A DNA stretch of 64,000 nt, from NCBI RefSeq assembly GCF_003688995.1, contig NZ_PENI01000023.1:1-64000 (forward strand), in the 5' to 3' direction. The DNA is from Streptomyces shenzhenensis. Its GTDB lineage: Bacteria > Actinomycetota > Actinomycetes > Streptomycetales > Streptomycetaceae. Below are positions 14,108 to 22,064 of the stretch, one piece after another. The notes under the pieces were generated by a model. That model did not search any database and had not been told where the DNA came from. It saw only the letters and a program-made list of their open reading frames with translations. A program made the translations under genes and the position numbers. Every line of letters begins with the position of its first letter. The first letter of the stretch is position 1.

Positions 14108-15492
14108 ACATGCGCATCCTGCGTATCGAGCTGAAGCGCTCCATCGCCCCGTGGGCCGGAGTCGCGGCCTTCACGATGTCACTGGCCGTCATGTACCTCG
14201 TGATGGAAAAGGATTTCCTGACCACCACTGGATGGACGAACCAGTGGACTTCCATGGCCCTCGAGACCCGCGCCCCGCTTTACTTCGTGTGGCCGCTTGC
14301 CGCGGGACTCGGGGCACGGCAGGGCCTGCGTGACCACCGCTCCGGGGCAACGGAGCTGTTGATCAGCACACCGCGGCCCACCTCGCACCGCGCGGCCGTG
14401 CTGTCGGCCGCGACGGCGATAACACTGGCTGCGGCTTTCACGGCCGTAGTTCTCGTCGGTGGAGTGCAAGTCCTCACCAACACCAGCTATACACACCTCG
14501 GATGGGTGCCGATTTCGCTGGTGGGGGCGCTGACTGTGGTCTCTGGGGCTGTACTGGGCATGGGGGTGGGGCGCACCCTGCCCTTCGTACTCACCCCTCC
14601 TGCGGTAGCCATGGGCATACTGGTACTGACGGTACTCGCGCAGTTGTCCTTGGAGAAGGTGGACGCGGCGACGGGGTTTTCGACCTGGGAGCCGAACCTG
14701 TTCTCGCTGCTGTCGCCGGCAGCACAGGAAGCACGCGATGTACTCCTCACACTCTCCGTGTCCGTGCACGTCGGACAGGCAATCTGGCTGTGCGGCATGG
14801 CCGCGACCGGCTTCGTACTGCTCACCGCCGCAAACCTCCGTAACCGGCTCATCGCGCTGGCGCCGGTCGTGGCGGGTGCGGTGATCGCCCTTCTCGTTCT
14901 CCCGTCCGACCCACGTCAGGTGTACGTCGTCGACAAGGCCGCAGCGCGGCTGGTGTGCGACGGCCCGGTATGCGTGACCAACACGCACCGGGCACGGCTG
15001 AACGACTTCGCGGGCCCGGCAAGGGATGCACTCCGCATGATGAGGAGTGCTCTGGGGGACCAGGCACCGATTTTGATCCGGGAAGACACCGAGGTGTGGC
15101 CGGACAGCTCGCGGCCGCGCCGGTTCCGCCAGACCGCTCTTTTCGACTTCGAGGACCATGAGATCGCCGCCGCCAAGGGAAAGGAACTCACCAGGGCCCT
15201 CATCGCCAACAGCCTGGTACCGAGGTGTTCCGCGTACCTGGGCGCGACCAGCAGCAGTGACGTCTCGGCGCAGAGCATCGCTGCGAGCTGGGTTCTCGAC
15301 GAACCCGAGCCGCACAGCAGCGACATGGCCTACCTTTCGAGCGGCCAACAGGACGAGATCCGTAAGGTGTACGGGGAACTCACAAGTCTCCCACGCGCCG
15401 AACAGCGTTCACGGATCAGCACGATGTACCTTGGCGCGGTCGCGTGCAAGGGCGATCCCTTCGCCGCGCTGGGCGGCGGTGCTTCACGATGA
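14104..15492 (+). CDS. ABC-2-type transporter membrane protein
   Basis: A 462-residue permease with about six transmembrane helices in the first 270 residues (for example VAAFTMSLAVMYLVM, AAVLSAATAITLAAAFTAVVLVGG, FVLTPPAVAMGILVLTVLA, LIALAPVVAGAVIALLVLP). A large soluble C-terminal domain follows (residues about 275-462) with two pairs of cysteines (CDGPVCVT; a Cys near SLVPRCSAYLG and the late VACKGD) that could form disulfides outside the cell. This tail is unusual for an ABC-2 permease and suggests a sensing or substrate-handling role. It is coupled by 4-base overlaps to the ATPase before and the small membrane protein after. Confidence 0.82.
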   Translation: MNMRILRIELKRSIAPWAGVAAFTMSLAVMYLVMEKDFLTTTGWTNQWTSMALETRAPLYFVWPLAAGLGARQGLRDHRSGATELLISTPRPTSHRAAVLSAATAITLAAAFTAVVLVGGVQVLTNTSYTHLGWVPISLVGALTVVSGAVLGMGVGRTLPFVLTPPAVAMGILVLTVLAQLSLEKVDAATGFSTWEPNLFSLLSPAAQEARDVLLTLSVSVHVGQAIWLCGMAATGFVLLTAANLRNRLIALAPVVAGAVIALLVLPSDPRQVYVVDKAAARLVCDGPVCVTNTHRARLNDFAGPARDALRMMRSALGDQAPILIREDTEVWPDSSRPRRFRQTALFDFEDHEIAAAKGKELTRALIANSLVPRCSAYLGATSSSDVSAQSIAASWVLDEPEPHSSDMAYLSSGQQDEIRKVYGELTSLPRAEQRSRISTMYLGAVACKGDPFAALGGGASR

Positions 15493-16055
15493 GATGGCTG
15501 ACTTTGTACGCACGCTCACGCCAAGTACCCGCGTCGCTCGCGGCGGTGGTGATCGTCACAGCGCTCGGCTGGGCATTCGCCCGGGAGGGGAGTGACAATC
15601 TGCGGCTGCCTCTGCTCATTGTCGGTGCAGGGGTGATGGCAGCCTCTACCGGGTTGAGCGGGCAGGACTTTGCGCTGGACCGAACAGCCGCAATCCGGTG
15701 GCTGCCCCGCAGAGCGGCGCATGTGCTGCTCGCCGGCGTGATGGTCGGCACGGTGCTGATGACAGCACAGGCAATCAGTGCGCAGATGGTTCCGGTCGAA
15801 CTCGTGGTCCGAAACTGCGCGGGCTTGATGGGGCTGGCCGCGCTGGGCGCCGTTGTTCTGGGTGGCCCGTATGCGTGGTCCTTGCCATTCGCCTGGCTCG
15901 CGTTCGCGCTATTTACCCCGCCCGCTACCAGTGTGTCGATGGAAGTGGCCACCTGGATGCTCCTGCCACCGGACACGGCTGCGGGAACCTGGACGGCACT
16001 TGTCCTTTCGGTCCTTGGCACGACCGCCTACGCCGTCGCCGGACCGAAGCGGTAG
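15489..16055 (+). CDS. Membrane protein, last gene of the sigma-ABC operon
   Basis: A 188-residue integral membrane protein with about six hydrophobic segments (SLAAVVIVTALGWAFA, LPLLIVGAGVMAAS, AAHVLLAGVMVGTVLMTAQAIS, CAGLMGLAALGAVVLGG and so on). No domain was recognised. Start at ATG 15489, a 4-base overlap with the permease stop, strongly implying translational coupling. It is probably the second membrane subunit of the transporter; the ABC ATPase would then serve a heterodimeric permease. No terminator hairpin was seen after it before the IS remnants. Confidence 0.75.
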   Translation: MRWLTLYARSRQVPASLAAVVIVTALGWAFAREGSDNLRLPLLIVGAGVMAASTGLSGQDFALDRTAAIRWLPRRAAHVLLAGVMVGTVLMTAQAISAQMVPVELVVRNCAGLMGLAALGAVVLGGPYAWSLPFAWLAFALFTPPATSVSMEVATWMLLPPDTAAGTWTALVLSVLGTTAYAVAGPKR

Positions 16056-16154
16056 AGAGAGTGAATCAGCCGCTTGCAGGGCCCGCCCGTCGCGCCCCGC
16101 CGCCGCAGATCATGGAACAGCCGCAGCCCCCCGCCGCATGACCTTCCCGTTACC

Positions 16155-16265
16155 CGCTTGAGCTCCGCCGCCGTGCGGTGCGCAAGGGGAACGCCGAACT
16201 CAAGCGGGCCAACGAGATCCTGAAGGCCGCGGCGAGTTTCTTCGCGGCCGAGCTCGACCGGACCC
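16155..16265 (+). pseudogene. IS3-family OrfA fragment
   Basis: The plus strand encodes ELKRANEILKAAASFFAAELDRTH, the leucine-zipper-like C-terminus of IS3-family OrfA ('L.rEN..Lr.A..fFA.ELDrp'). Nothing of the HTH part or of OrfB is present. The neighbouring IS5 relic begins right at its end, so one element probably landed in or deleted the other. Confidence 0.65.
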
Positions 16266-16800
16266 ACACGGAGTCTTTGAGGGCCCGGAGAGGGTTTCCC
16301 GCTGTCCCCAGCACGGGATGCGGACCGTGCCGCCGTCACCTCGGGAACCCTTGTCTGCCCAGCACTTGATGCCGGCCCCGGCGAGGTCGTCGACAATGCC
16401 GTGTTCGCGGGCCGCGCGGACGTCGTGGACGGTGCCGGGCAGGGCCGGTGAGGCCCACAGCAGCCGGCCGAAGGGGACTGCGATGACGTGCACGTTCACC
16501 CTGTGCTTCTTGTGTTTGCCGGAGTAGAACGGCCGGTCCGCGGCGATGTGGTCGATCGGCAGGAGCATAGGGGTAGGCCGTCGTGGTTCCGACGCCGAAC
16601 CCGGACGCGAGCTGGGCATATGTGTGCCCCACGCGCAGATGGGCGAGTGTCGGCAGGGCCTGGCGGCCGACGCTCAGGCCCCGCCAACGGGAGCCGATCG
16701 TACGGCGGTGCCGCGGCAACCGCTGCGTGAGGAATCGGAGGGCAGAGCTGGACACGTCGACGCCCGACGGGTGAACAAGCACGTGAAGCCTCTGGTGGAG
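16255..16800 (-). pseudogene. IS5-family transposase, frameshifted and truncated
   Basis: On the minus strand the N-terminal part reads VLVHPSGVDVSSSALRFLTQRL, then GHTYAQLASGFGVGTTTAY, a helix-turn-helix block of Streptomyces IS5/IS1470-like transposases. Near 16570 it changes frame and resumes as DRPFYSGKHKKHRVNVHVI... and GRLLWASPALPGTVHDVRAAREHG, ending GIKCWADKG, the DDE-domain core. The C-terminal end is lost around 16320, where a scrambled tail begins. No terminal inverted repeats were identified. Confidence 0.7.
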
Positions 16801-17159
16801 ACGGTTCGCTTGGTCGAGAACCCATCTACCAGGGGCTTCACCACGTTGTCGGCCCAACTGCGGTTCTTCAAAGACAGGTTGGAAAAGGGCCGCGGGTGCG
16901 GACCTCGTCTTGGACCTGGTCGTCGCCGGTCAGGGGGGCGACCGCCGTGACCTACGCAGCGCAACCTGACGGTCCGGGGAAGCACACTGTGCCGAGGAAT
17001 GAGGTGCCCCGGCCGCATTGTTTACATCCTCGACGTGCTGAGTGACGGCCGCGGCCGGCGGCGCATGCATCCCCAAGCCCCTTCCGTAGGCCCGTCTCGG
17101 ACATCCGCAGTCCGGTACATACCGCCGGCGACGGCACGGTCCCGTGAGAAAGGACAACC
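16801..17159. other. Intergenic stretch, nothing recognised
   Basis: DNA between the IS5 relic and the XRE regulator. Several short frames exist without conserved text. A CCGGC/CACGGTCCCGTGAG-type promoter region immediately before 17160 probably belongs to the XRE gene (AGAAAGGACAACC gives its ribosome-binding site). Confidence 0.35.
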
Positions 17160-18017
17160 ATGGCAGACCGGGCGGCACTGGCAGCCTTTCTACGGGCGCG
17201 CCGCGAGGCCCTTCAGCCGGAGGACGTCGGGTTGCCCCGCGGCCGTCGCAGGCGTACCGGAGGGCTGCGCCGCGAGGAGGTCGCGGCACTCTGTGACATG
17301 TCGGTGGACTACTACAGCCGGCTTGAACAGCCGCGAGGCCCCCACCCCTCGGAGCAGATGCTCGCCGCGATGGCCCGCGGTCTGCACCTGTCACTGGAGG
17401 AGCGCGACCTTCTCTTCCAGCTCGCCGGCCACGCCGTGCCGCATCGCGCGCGGCACGGCGACCACATCAATCCAGGGATGATGCGCATCCTGGACCGGCT
17501 CGAGGACACCCCCGCCCAGGTGATGAACCACCTGGGCGAGACACTGAAGCAGACGTGCCCGGCGGTGGCGCTGCTGGGTGACCAGACGGCCCACACCGGA
17601 CTGGCGCGCAGCGCCCATTACCGCTGGTTCACCGACCCGGTCTCCCGCCTCGTCCATCCCGAGGACGATCACGCCGAGCAGAGCCGTCTGATGGTGGCGG
17701 ACCTCCACGGCGCCTACACCCGCGACGGCGGCGACTCGCGTGCTGCCGAGCTCGTGGACGCGCTGAACGGGGAAAGCCCGGAGTTCGCCGGCATCTGGCG
17801 TGAGCGCCCCGTGTTGGGGCCCAACTGCGTCTCCAAACGCTTCCGGCACCCGCAGGTCGGGCTGCTGGAACTGCACTGCCAGACGCTGGTCGACCCCGAC
17901 CAGTCCCAGCGGCTGGTCGTCTACACCGCGACGCCGGGAACCGAGAGCCACACCAGCCTCCAACTGCTGTCCCTCCTGCCGATCACCCAGGGAACGCCCA
18001 TCCCGGGCAGCCCGTGA
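17160..18017 (+). CDS. XRE-family regulator with MLTR/MmyB-type ligand-binding domain
   Basis: A 285-residue regulator. Residues 5-65 are an HTH_31/XRE domain: FLRARREALQPEDVGLP, RRTGGLRREEVAALCDMSVDYYSRLEQPRGPHPSEQML. The rest fits the MmyB-like ligand-binding domain (MLTR_LBD), with ARSAHYRWFTDP, a central helical part, and GPNCVSKRFRHPQVGLLELHCQTL followed by QRLVVYTATPGTESHTSLQLLSLL. In Streptomyces such proteins usually repress or activate a divergent short-chain dehydrogenase or oxidoreductase by binding a small (often fatty-acid-like) ligand. Here no such target is adjacent; both sides are non-coding or IS debris. ATG 17160 follows AGAAAGGACAACC. Confidence 0.88.
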   Translation: MADRAALAAFLRARREALQPEDVGLPRGRRRRTGGLRREEVAALCDMSVDYYSRLEQPRGPHPSEQMLAAMARGLHLSLEERDLLFQLAGHAVPHRARHGDHINPGMMRILDRLEDTPAQVMNHLGETLKQTCPAVALLGDQTAHTGLARSAHYRWFTDPVSRLVHPEDDHAEQSRLMVADLHGAYTRDGGDSRAAELVDALNGESPEFAGIWRERPVLGPNCVSKRFRHPQVGLLELHCQTLVDPDQSQRLVVYTATPGTESHTSLQLLSLLPITQGTPIPGSP

Positions 18018-18453
18018 GGAAGAGCGCGTACAAGTAAGGCGGAGAAGGCCGCACATGGGCTCGTCCGTTCAACTGCCATGCAGGAGCCCGCGTTCCGGGC
18101 ACGGGGCGCCCGGTGCGATCGGTACGGCGCCTCTCCGCCTCGCCGTAGCGGGGACCCACGGGCCCCCGCTCATACTTGCCGTCCCGCTTCCCGGCGCTGA
18201 TACCCCCGCCATTTCGCGGGCTTTGTCACCCGCGCCGGGATCCGCGTGACGTGCGGGCGGTCGGCAGGTCTGGCGAAGAGTGGCGGTGCTCTACCCGAAG
18301 GCCCCCTACTCCAGCGCAGTTGCCGAAGAGCGTGCCAAGCCGGCCCGGCGGCCACGGCGCAGGTCCGGTGGGGGCTCGGCAGAGGCGGCGACGGTACGTC
18401 CGGTGAAGCGTAGGCCGCGAGGAGGTACCGGGGCCATGGATGTGCCGTGGGTG
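18018..18453. other. Intergenic stretch, nothing recognised
   Basis: GC-rich, with a mixture of short unconvincing frames on both strands. No RNA, repeat or IS end was identified. It separates the XRE regulator from the convergent nitroreductase gene. Confidence 0.35.
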
Positions 18454-19062
18454 TTAGGCCCAGCCGAGGGCGTGCTCGTGGGCCAGACGCGGCATGCGGT
18501 CGAACTCCGGTGCTCCGGCCGGGTGGCCCATGTTGACGACGAGGATGGAGTGCCAGTCTCTGCCAGGGAAGAACTCCTTGTCGATCCCGGCCGGGTCGAA
18601 GCCGGCCATCGGTCCGGCGGCCAGGCCGAAGGCACGGACGGCGAGGATGAAGTAGCCGGCCTGGAGCGGCCCGTTGAAGGAGGCTATGCCGTCACGCTGG
18701 GCGGGCTCCGCTTCGAAGTGGTCCTTCAGCTCCGGGCGGATCGGCAGGATGTGCGGGATGTGCTCGTGGAAGCGGTGGTCGACGGCAAGGACCGCGACGG
18801 CGGGCGCGGAGGCCGACTTGGCCCGGTTTCCTTCGTCGAGGTGCGGTAGCAGGCGCTCCTTGCCTTCGGGCGTACGGATGTACAGGACGCGCAGCGGCTG
18901 CGTGTTCGCCGCGGTCGGGGCCCAGCGGGCGAGCTCCCAGATGCCGGTCAGCGTCTCGTCGCCGACGGGCGTGCCGGCGAAGGAGTACGCGGTGCGTGCG
19001 TCGGTGAACAGCGCGGCGCGGGCCTCGTCGTTGATACGGGGAAGGGTTCCAGGAACGGACAT
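18454..19062 (-). CDS. Nitroreductase-family (RutE/HadB-like) oxidoreductase
   Basis: A 202-residue FMN-dependent nitroreductase-fold protein. The N-terminal 'ARAALFTDARTAYSFAGTPVGDETL', then ELARWAPTAANTQPLRVLYIR (the 'W.PT..N.QP...' FMN-phosphate/ring region), 'LLPHLDEGNRAKSASAPAVAVLAVD' and GYFILAVRAFGLAAGPMAGFDPAGID ('GL..GPM.GFD...vd..FF') match the RutE/YdfN group. HSILVVNMGHPA is the usual final strand. Such enzymes reduce malonic semialdehyde or nitro compounds. It faces the HxlR gene across 104 bases, an arrangement typical of HxlR repressors that sense quinones or aldehydes and control a divergent reductase. ATG 19062 follows CGGAGAGTCCCGT. Confidence 0.88.
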   Translation of the reverse strand: MSVPGTLPRINDEARAALFTDARTAYSFAGTPVGDETLTGIWELARWAPTAANTQPLRVLYIRTPEGKERLLPHLDEGNRAKSASAPAVAVLAVDHRFHEHIPHILPIRPELKDHFEAEPAQRDGIASFNGPLQAGYFILAVRAFGLAAGPMAGFDPAGIDKEFFPGRDWHSILVVNMGHPAGAPEFDRMPRLAHEHALGWA

Positions 19063-19087
19063 ACGGGACTCTCCGTGCTCGTTGTAA

Positions 19088-19100
19088 TGAAGTAGCTTCA
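19088..19100. promoter_or_regulatory. Palindrome in the nitroreductase/HxlR divergent promoter
   Basis: TGAAG-TAG-CTTCA, a perfect 5-base inverted repeat in a locally A+T-rich intergenic region. It lies 26 bases before the nitroreductase start and 67 bases from the HxlR start. It is a candidate HxlR operator; GCTTCTAA at 19113-19120 carries one more half-site. Confidence 0.45.
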
Positions 19101-19166
19101 AAAATATATGCCGCTTCTAAAAACAGAGCGACCTCAGGCAGGGTAGCACCCGGCTACCCTGGAGGC

Positions 19167-19571
19167 ATGGAGGAAGCAAAGGGCACTCGATCGGCTGACT
19201 CGGGCGGCGCCGGCGCGGGGGAGCATCATCCGGCGGCCTGCGACGGTGCGCTGATCAAGGCGTTCGGCTTTCTCGGCAAGCGGTGGAACGGCGTCATCCT
19301 GGCCACGCTGCAGTACGGACCACTGGGTTACGCCGAGTTGCGGCGCGCAGTGGAAGGCATCAGCGACTCGGTTCTCTCGGAGCGGCTTTCCGAACTGTCC
19401 GCTGCCGGTCTCACTCTCCGCGAGGTGGAGACCGGACCGCCCGTCACGGTCCGCTACCGTCTCACCTCGGACGGGAAGGCTCTGATGCCCATCCTCGGCG
19501 AACTGGCCGGATGGGCGTCCCGCCACCTGCCGGACACGCCGACGGCCCCGCAGCGCGGCAGCCGCGGCTAG
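19167..19571 (+). CDS. HxlR-family transcriptional regulator
   Basis: A 134-residue winged-helix regulator. GALIKAFGFLGKRWNGVILATLQYGPLGYAELRRAVEGISDSVLSERLSELSAAGLTLREVETGPPVTVRYRLTSDGKAL, split around these blocks, is the HxlR signature ('l..iggKW...IL..L..G..RF.eL.......I....Lt.rL.eL...GLv.R......P..v.Y.LT..G..L'). One cysteine (AACDGAL, about residue 30) lies just before the domain, as in quinone- or aldehyde-sensing members (HypR/YodB/QorR types), which detect electrophiles by Cys modification. It is divergent to the nitroreductase and probably represses it. ATG 19167 follows CCTGGAGGC. Confidence 0.9.
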   Translation: MEEAKGTRSADSGGAGAGEHHPAACDGALIKAFGFLGKRWNGVILATLQYGPLGYAELRRAVEGISDSVLSERLSELSAAGLTLREVETGPPVTVRYRLTSDGKALMPILGELAGWASRHLPDTPTAPQRGSRG

Positions 19572-19579
19572 AGACCGTT

Positions 19580-20055
19580 TTCGTCTCCTACTCCAGCGAC
19601 GTGGCGTCGGCTGAGACGTCGTGCATCGACTCGGCGATGTGGCTGGGGACGGGCTCGCGGCGCGCCCCGGTCGACGGGGACCACTCCAGATTGACCTGTA
19701 GGTCCGGGTCGGCGTCGGGATAGTCGGACCGGTTGTGACAGCCCCGGCGTCGAGTCCGGCGGCGAGCCCGGTCTCGTCCCGCACCGCACCGGCGCGCTCC
19801 GTCATCAGGTGGCGCACCGACCGTAGCAGCGCGCGGACGTTCTGATCGCCGTCGGCGGCCAGAAGCCGGCTCACGTCCGCCGCGGCGCGAACCGCCGCCG
19901 GTGACCGATGCTGGGCGGTGAGCCTGGCCGAGTACTCCGCCGCGGCCCGGCCGGCGATTCGGCCGTAGACGAGCAGTTCGATCAGGGAGTTCTCCTCCAA
20001 CCGGCTCGCGCCGTGCAGACCACTTGCCGCCTCACCGACCACGTAGAGCCCCACC
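19580..20055 (-). pseudogene. C-terminal relic of an SdhA/FrdA-like flavoprotein, fused to GNAT
   Basis: The minus-strand text GLYVVGEAASGLHGASRLEENSLIELLVYGRIAGRAAAEY is the conserved C-terminal part of succinate dehydrogenase/fumarate reductase/L-aspartate oxidase flavoproteins ('GL.a.GE...G.HGaNRl..NSL.e..v.G...G..a'). Asn is changed to Ser and Gly to Glu. The frame then shifts near 19735, and the sensible end (SDYPDADPDLQVNLEW...SLE, stop near 19590) is in another frame. FAD-binding and catalytic parts are missing. It continues without a stop into the acetyltransferase fragment upstream, so the two relics form one chimeric open frame. Confidence 0.6.
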
Positions 20056-20620
20056 CGGAGTGCGGCGACCGTCAACGCTGTACCGATGCCCCGTCGGCGA
20101 TGCGCTTCGGCCACGTGCACGAGGTAGATCCCGGCCACCCCTTGGGCGGTGATCACCACCGTCGACCCGACCACCCGGCCGTGCAGCACTGCCGCCGACG
20201 TACGGTACGTCCGGACCACCTCCGCCAGCCGTTCCGCGTCCCGGACCGGGGTCACACGCAGGTCGGCGTGGGCATTGTCCGAACCGGCCGGAGTGGACGT
20301 GTCGTTCGGGCCGGCCGGGTGGTCGAGCGATCTCACCATCAGCGGAAGGACGGTGAGTTGCTGCCCTTCGTGGCGCTGCAGGGCGTCGGCGGTGTCCTCG
20401 GGACCGTCGGGTCCGACCCACCACCACCAGGGAAGACCCGCCAGGTCCCCGCGGGCGGTAGCCACGGCCTGCCCGACCGCGGACGCGGAGCGCACTCGCA
20501 CCACGCCATTGAACTGCGGGGTGGCAAGCCCGCTGCGGTACTGATCGACGGCGGATCCCACTCGGCGGGGCTCGGTGAGTGTAGTGCCGTCCGCGGTGCC
20601 GCTTTCCTGCGAGAGGACCC
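20056..20620 (-). pseudogene. GNAT acetyltransferase fragment (5' part of the chimeric open frame)
   Basis: On the minus strand, in frame with the flavoprotein relic, text such as LATPQFNGVVRVRSA, GLPWWWWVGPDGPEDTADALQ, HGRVVGSTVVITAQGVAGIYLVHVAEAHRRRGIGTALTVAALRVG is that of a Gcn5-related N-acetyltransferase. The acetyl-CoA loop is RRRGIGTA. The C-terminal half of the GNAT fold (the last strand and helix after this loop) is missing because the flavoprotein segment starts at the next codons. A start codon with a ribosome-binding site is not obvious. It could be translated as a fusion, but the damaged 3' end argues for decay. Confidence 0.6.
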
Positions 20621-20856
20621 CGCCAGCACTACAGCGGACGTCAGCGTCACCGCCGACTGCGGGCCGGAGCCGCTCGTGTCTTTGACGGCCCCCAGTTCGA
20701 TGCCGACAGCTTCGTGAAGTGGGTCGCTCCAAGGCCGGGGTGACTTTGTCAAGTCGAAGAGGGCGCGATTACTCCAGGCGGGTGAAAGGAAATGACAGTC
20801 TTGAAGGTATGACATTTTCCTGTTGATACTGACAGAGTGACGAAGCATGGGTAAAT

Positions 20857-20878
20857 TCCTTGATTTTTCGATCAAGGA
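20857..20878 (+). promoter_or_regulatory. Perfect hairpin upstream of the CDH-like gene
   Basis: TCCTTGAT-TTTTCG-ATCAAGGA, an 8-base perfect stem with a 6-base loop, lies 51-72 bases before the ATG at 20929 in an A+T-rich leader. It could be an operator, a 5' UTR stabilising hairpin, or a weak terminator insulating the gene from upstream transcription. Confidence 0.5.
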
Positions 20879-20928
20879 CTCCCGTCCAGGGTAACTGCCC
20901 CCATATTTGACCATCACGGAGGCGGCAT

Positions 20929-21675
20929 ATGTCTGGTAATGGCTGGGACAACCACGCTGGTGCCCCCGTTACTCCTGACTGCGGCTCACCCAAGGATGGG
21001 GAAGGTCTCTGGCTTTGGCTCCAAGTGCAGCACTGGGCGCCCATAAAGGCCGGTCCCTGCAATCCCTGCATAGAGGTCGACACGACCAATAAGTGGGCCC
21101 TGTGGAACGACGGGACGATCGGCGGTAAGCAGCTCTATCTATTGATCCCTACCGACCGAAAAAAAGGAATAGAATGCCAGGACATCTGGGAGCACCGTGA
21201 CCCGAACTACTGGGTGGGTGCATGGACATACGTCACGAAACATATGAGCCCGCTCAGCATCGGCTTGGGCGTCAACTCACAGTACGCCCGCAAGGAGGAC
21301 CAACTGCACATCCACATGGCCGAATTTGAGGGAGACGCGAAGAAATATCTTGACAACAACTTCAATAAAGTTGCCATGAAACCGGACGACTGGCCGAACA
21401 AAATCCTGAGTGTGCCAGGGAGAAAAGATACACAAACGCCACCACAACCGCAGGTGCGCTCCTATCGGGTGCTCTTCGTCAAGAGCCTCGCCGCCGACAA
21501 CCTCTTCTACCTCCTGCGGCAGATGGTCCCAGCCAACCAAATGGGAAATCAAACAATGATTGTGATCCCGACGTCGGCACCACAGCCGCTCGGATTCTAC
21601 GTCCTGAACAGCGAGACAACACTGGACCAGAACAAGGGCACCAGCACCTGTGACTTGCTCCTCGCATGCAAGTAA
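20929..21675 (+). CDS. CDP-diacylglycerol pyrophosphatase-like protein (Cdh family, HIT-like)
   Basis: A 248-residue protein with unusually low G+C and many Asn, Lys and Gln residues compared with its neighbours. The hallmark is NSQYARKEDQLHIHMAEF, matching the 'vN...R.q.qLHIHi.C' block with the HxH catalytic pair of CDP-diacylglycerol diphosphatases. An N-terminal block, AGPCNPCIEVDTTNKWALWNDGTIGGKQLYLLIPTDRKKGIEC, resembles the family's 'c..Cl.vd...gyavlKD..G..qyLliPt....GIEs'. DPNYWVGAWTY also fits. Usual members carry a signal peptide or membrane anchor; none is seen here, so it may act in the cytosol. The enzyme would hydrolyse CDP-diacylglycerol to CMP and phosphatidate. Composition and isolation suggest horizontal acquisition. 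ATG follows GGAGGCGGCAT. Confidence 0.72.
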   Translation: MSGNGWDNHAGAPVTPDCGSPKDGEGLWLWLQVQHWAPIKAGPCNPCIEVDTTNKWALWNDGTIGGKQLYLLIPTDRKKGIECQDIWEHRDPNYWVGAWTYVTKHMSPLSIGLGVNSQYARKEDQLHIHMAEFEGDAKKYLDNNFNKVAMKPDDWPNKILSVPGRKDTQTPPQPQVRSYRVLFVKSLAADNLFYLLRQMVPANQMGNQTMIVIPTSAPQPLGFYVLNSETTLDQNKGTSTCDLLLACK

Positions 21676-21875
21676 CGAGGTCATGCACGGTGGGCGGCGA
21701 GACGTCTCCGGGGCCGTCGGCTGACCAGCCCCGACCGGCGGGCATGGGTGTGGCACCGGCGGTGCTGCGGGCATCCGGACTTCCGCCCTTGGAAGGGGGT
21801 GGCGGCCGGTGCATGCCATCGCTCTGATAGCGGGCATACCGATACGGCCGTGTGCCCGCTGCATGGGGCCGGCCC

Positions 21876-22064
21876 TCATGCCTTGTCTATGTCATCTTCC
21901 CGGAAGAAGAAGGAAGTCCCGGAAGGATCCGCGTCGCGACGCACCTCATAGTGTGTTCGCCCATGACGGTCTTGGGTGACATCGACAACCGTGCCCTTCT
22001 CAGTTCTCTCCGGCACGTCGGGCCGGGGTGTGAAACGCACACGGTCACTCTTGTTGAACGGCAT
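21876..22064 (-). CDS. Small hypothetical protein, 62 aa, SH3-barrel-like
   Basis: MPFNKSDRVRFTPRPDVPERTEKGTVVDV followed by THYEVRRDADPSGTSFFFREDDIDKA. The pattern (a 'G/SDRVRF' strand, a 'kGtVvdv' strand, 'YEVRRD' and 'f..dDi') looks like a small KOW/DUF1918-type beta barrel with a closing acidic tail. No named family was recognised with certainty. ATG 22064 is preceded by GCAAGGGGCTC on the minus strand. It is convergent to the CDH-like gene and has no obvious partner. Confidence 0.6.
   Translation of the reverse strand: MPFNKSDRVRFTPRPDVPERTEKGTVVDVTQDRHGRTHYEVRRDADPSGTSFFFREDDIDKA

Noticed and set aside
15489..16055. Possibility that the last gene of the sigma operon is a separate sensor rather than transporter subunit.
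   Set aside because: The 4-base overlap and multi-span hydrophobicity favour a transporter subunit, although no family was recognised, so the function is left open.
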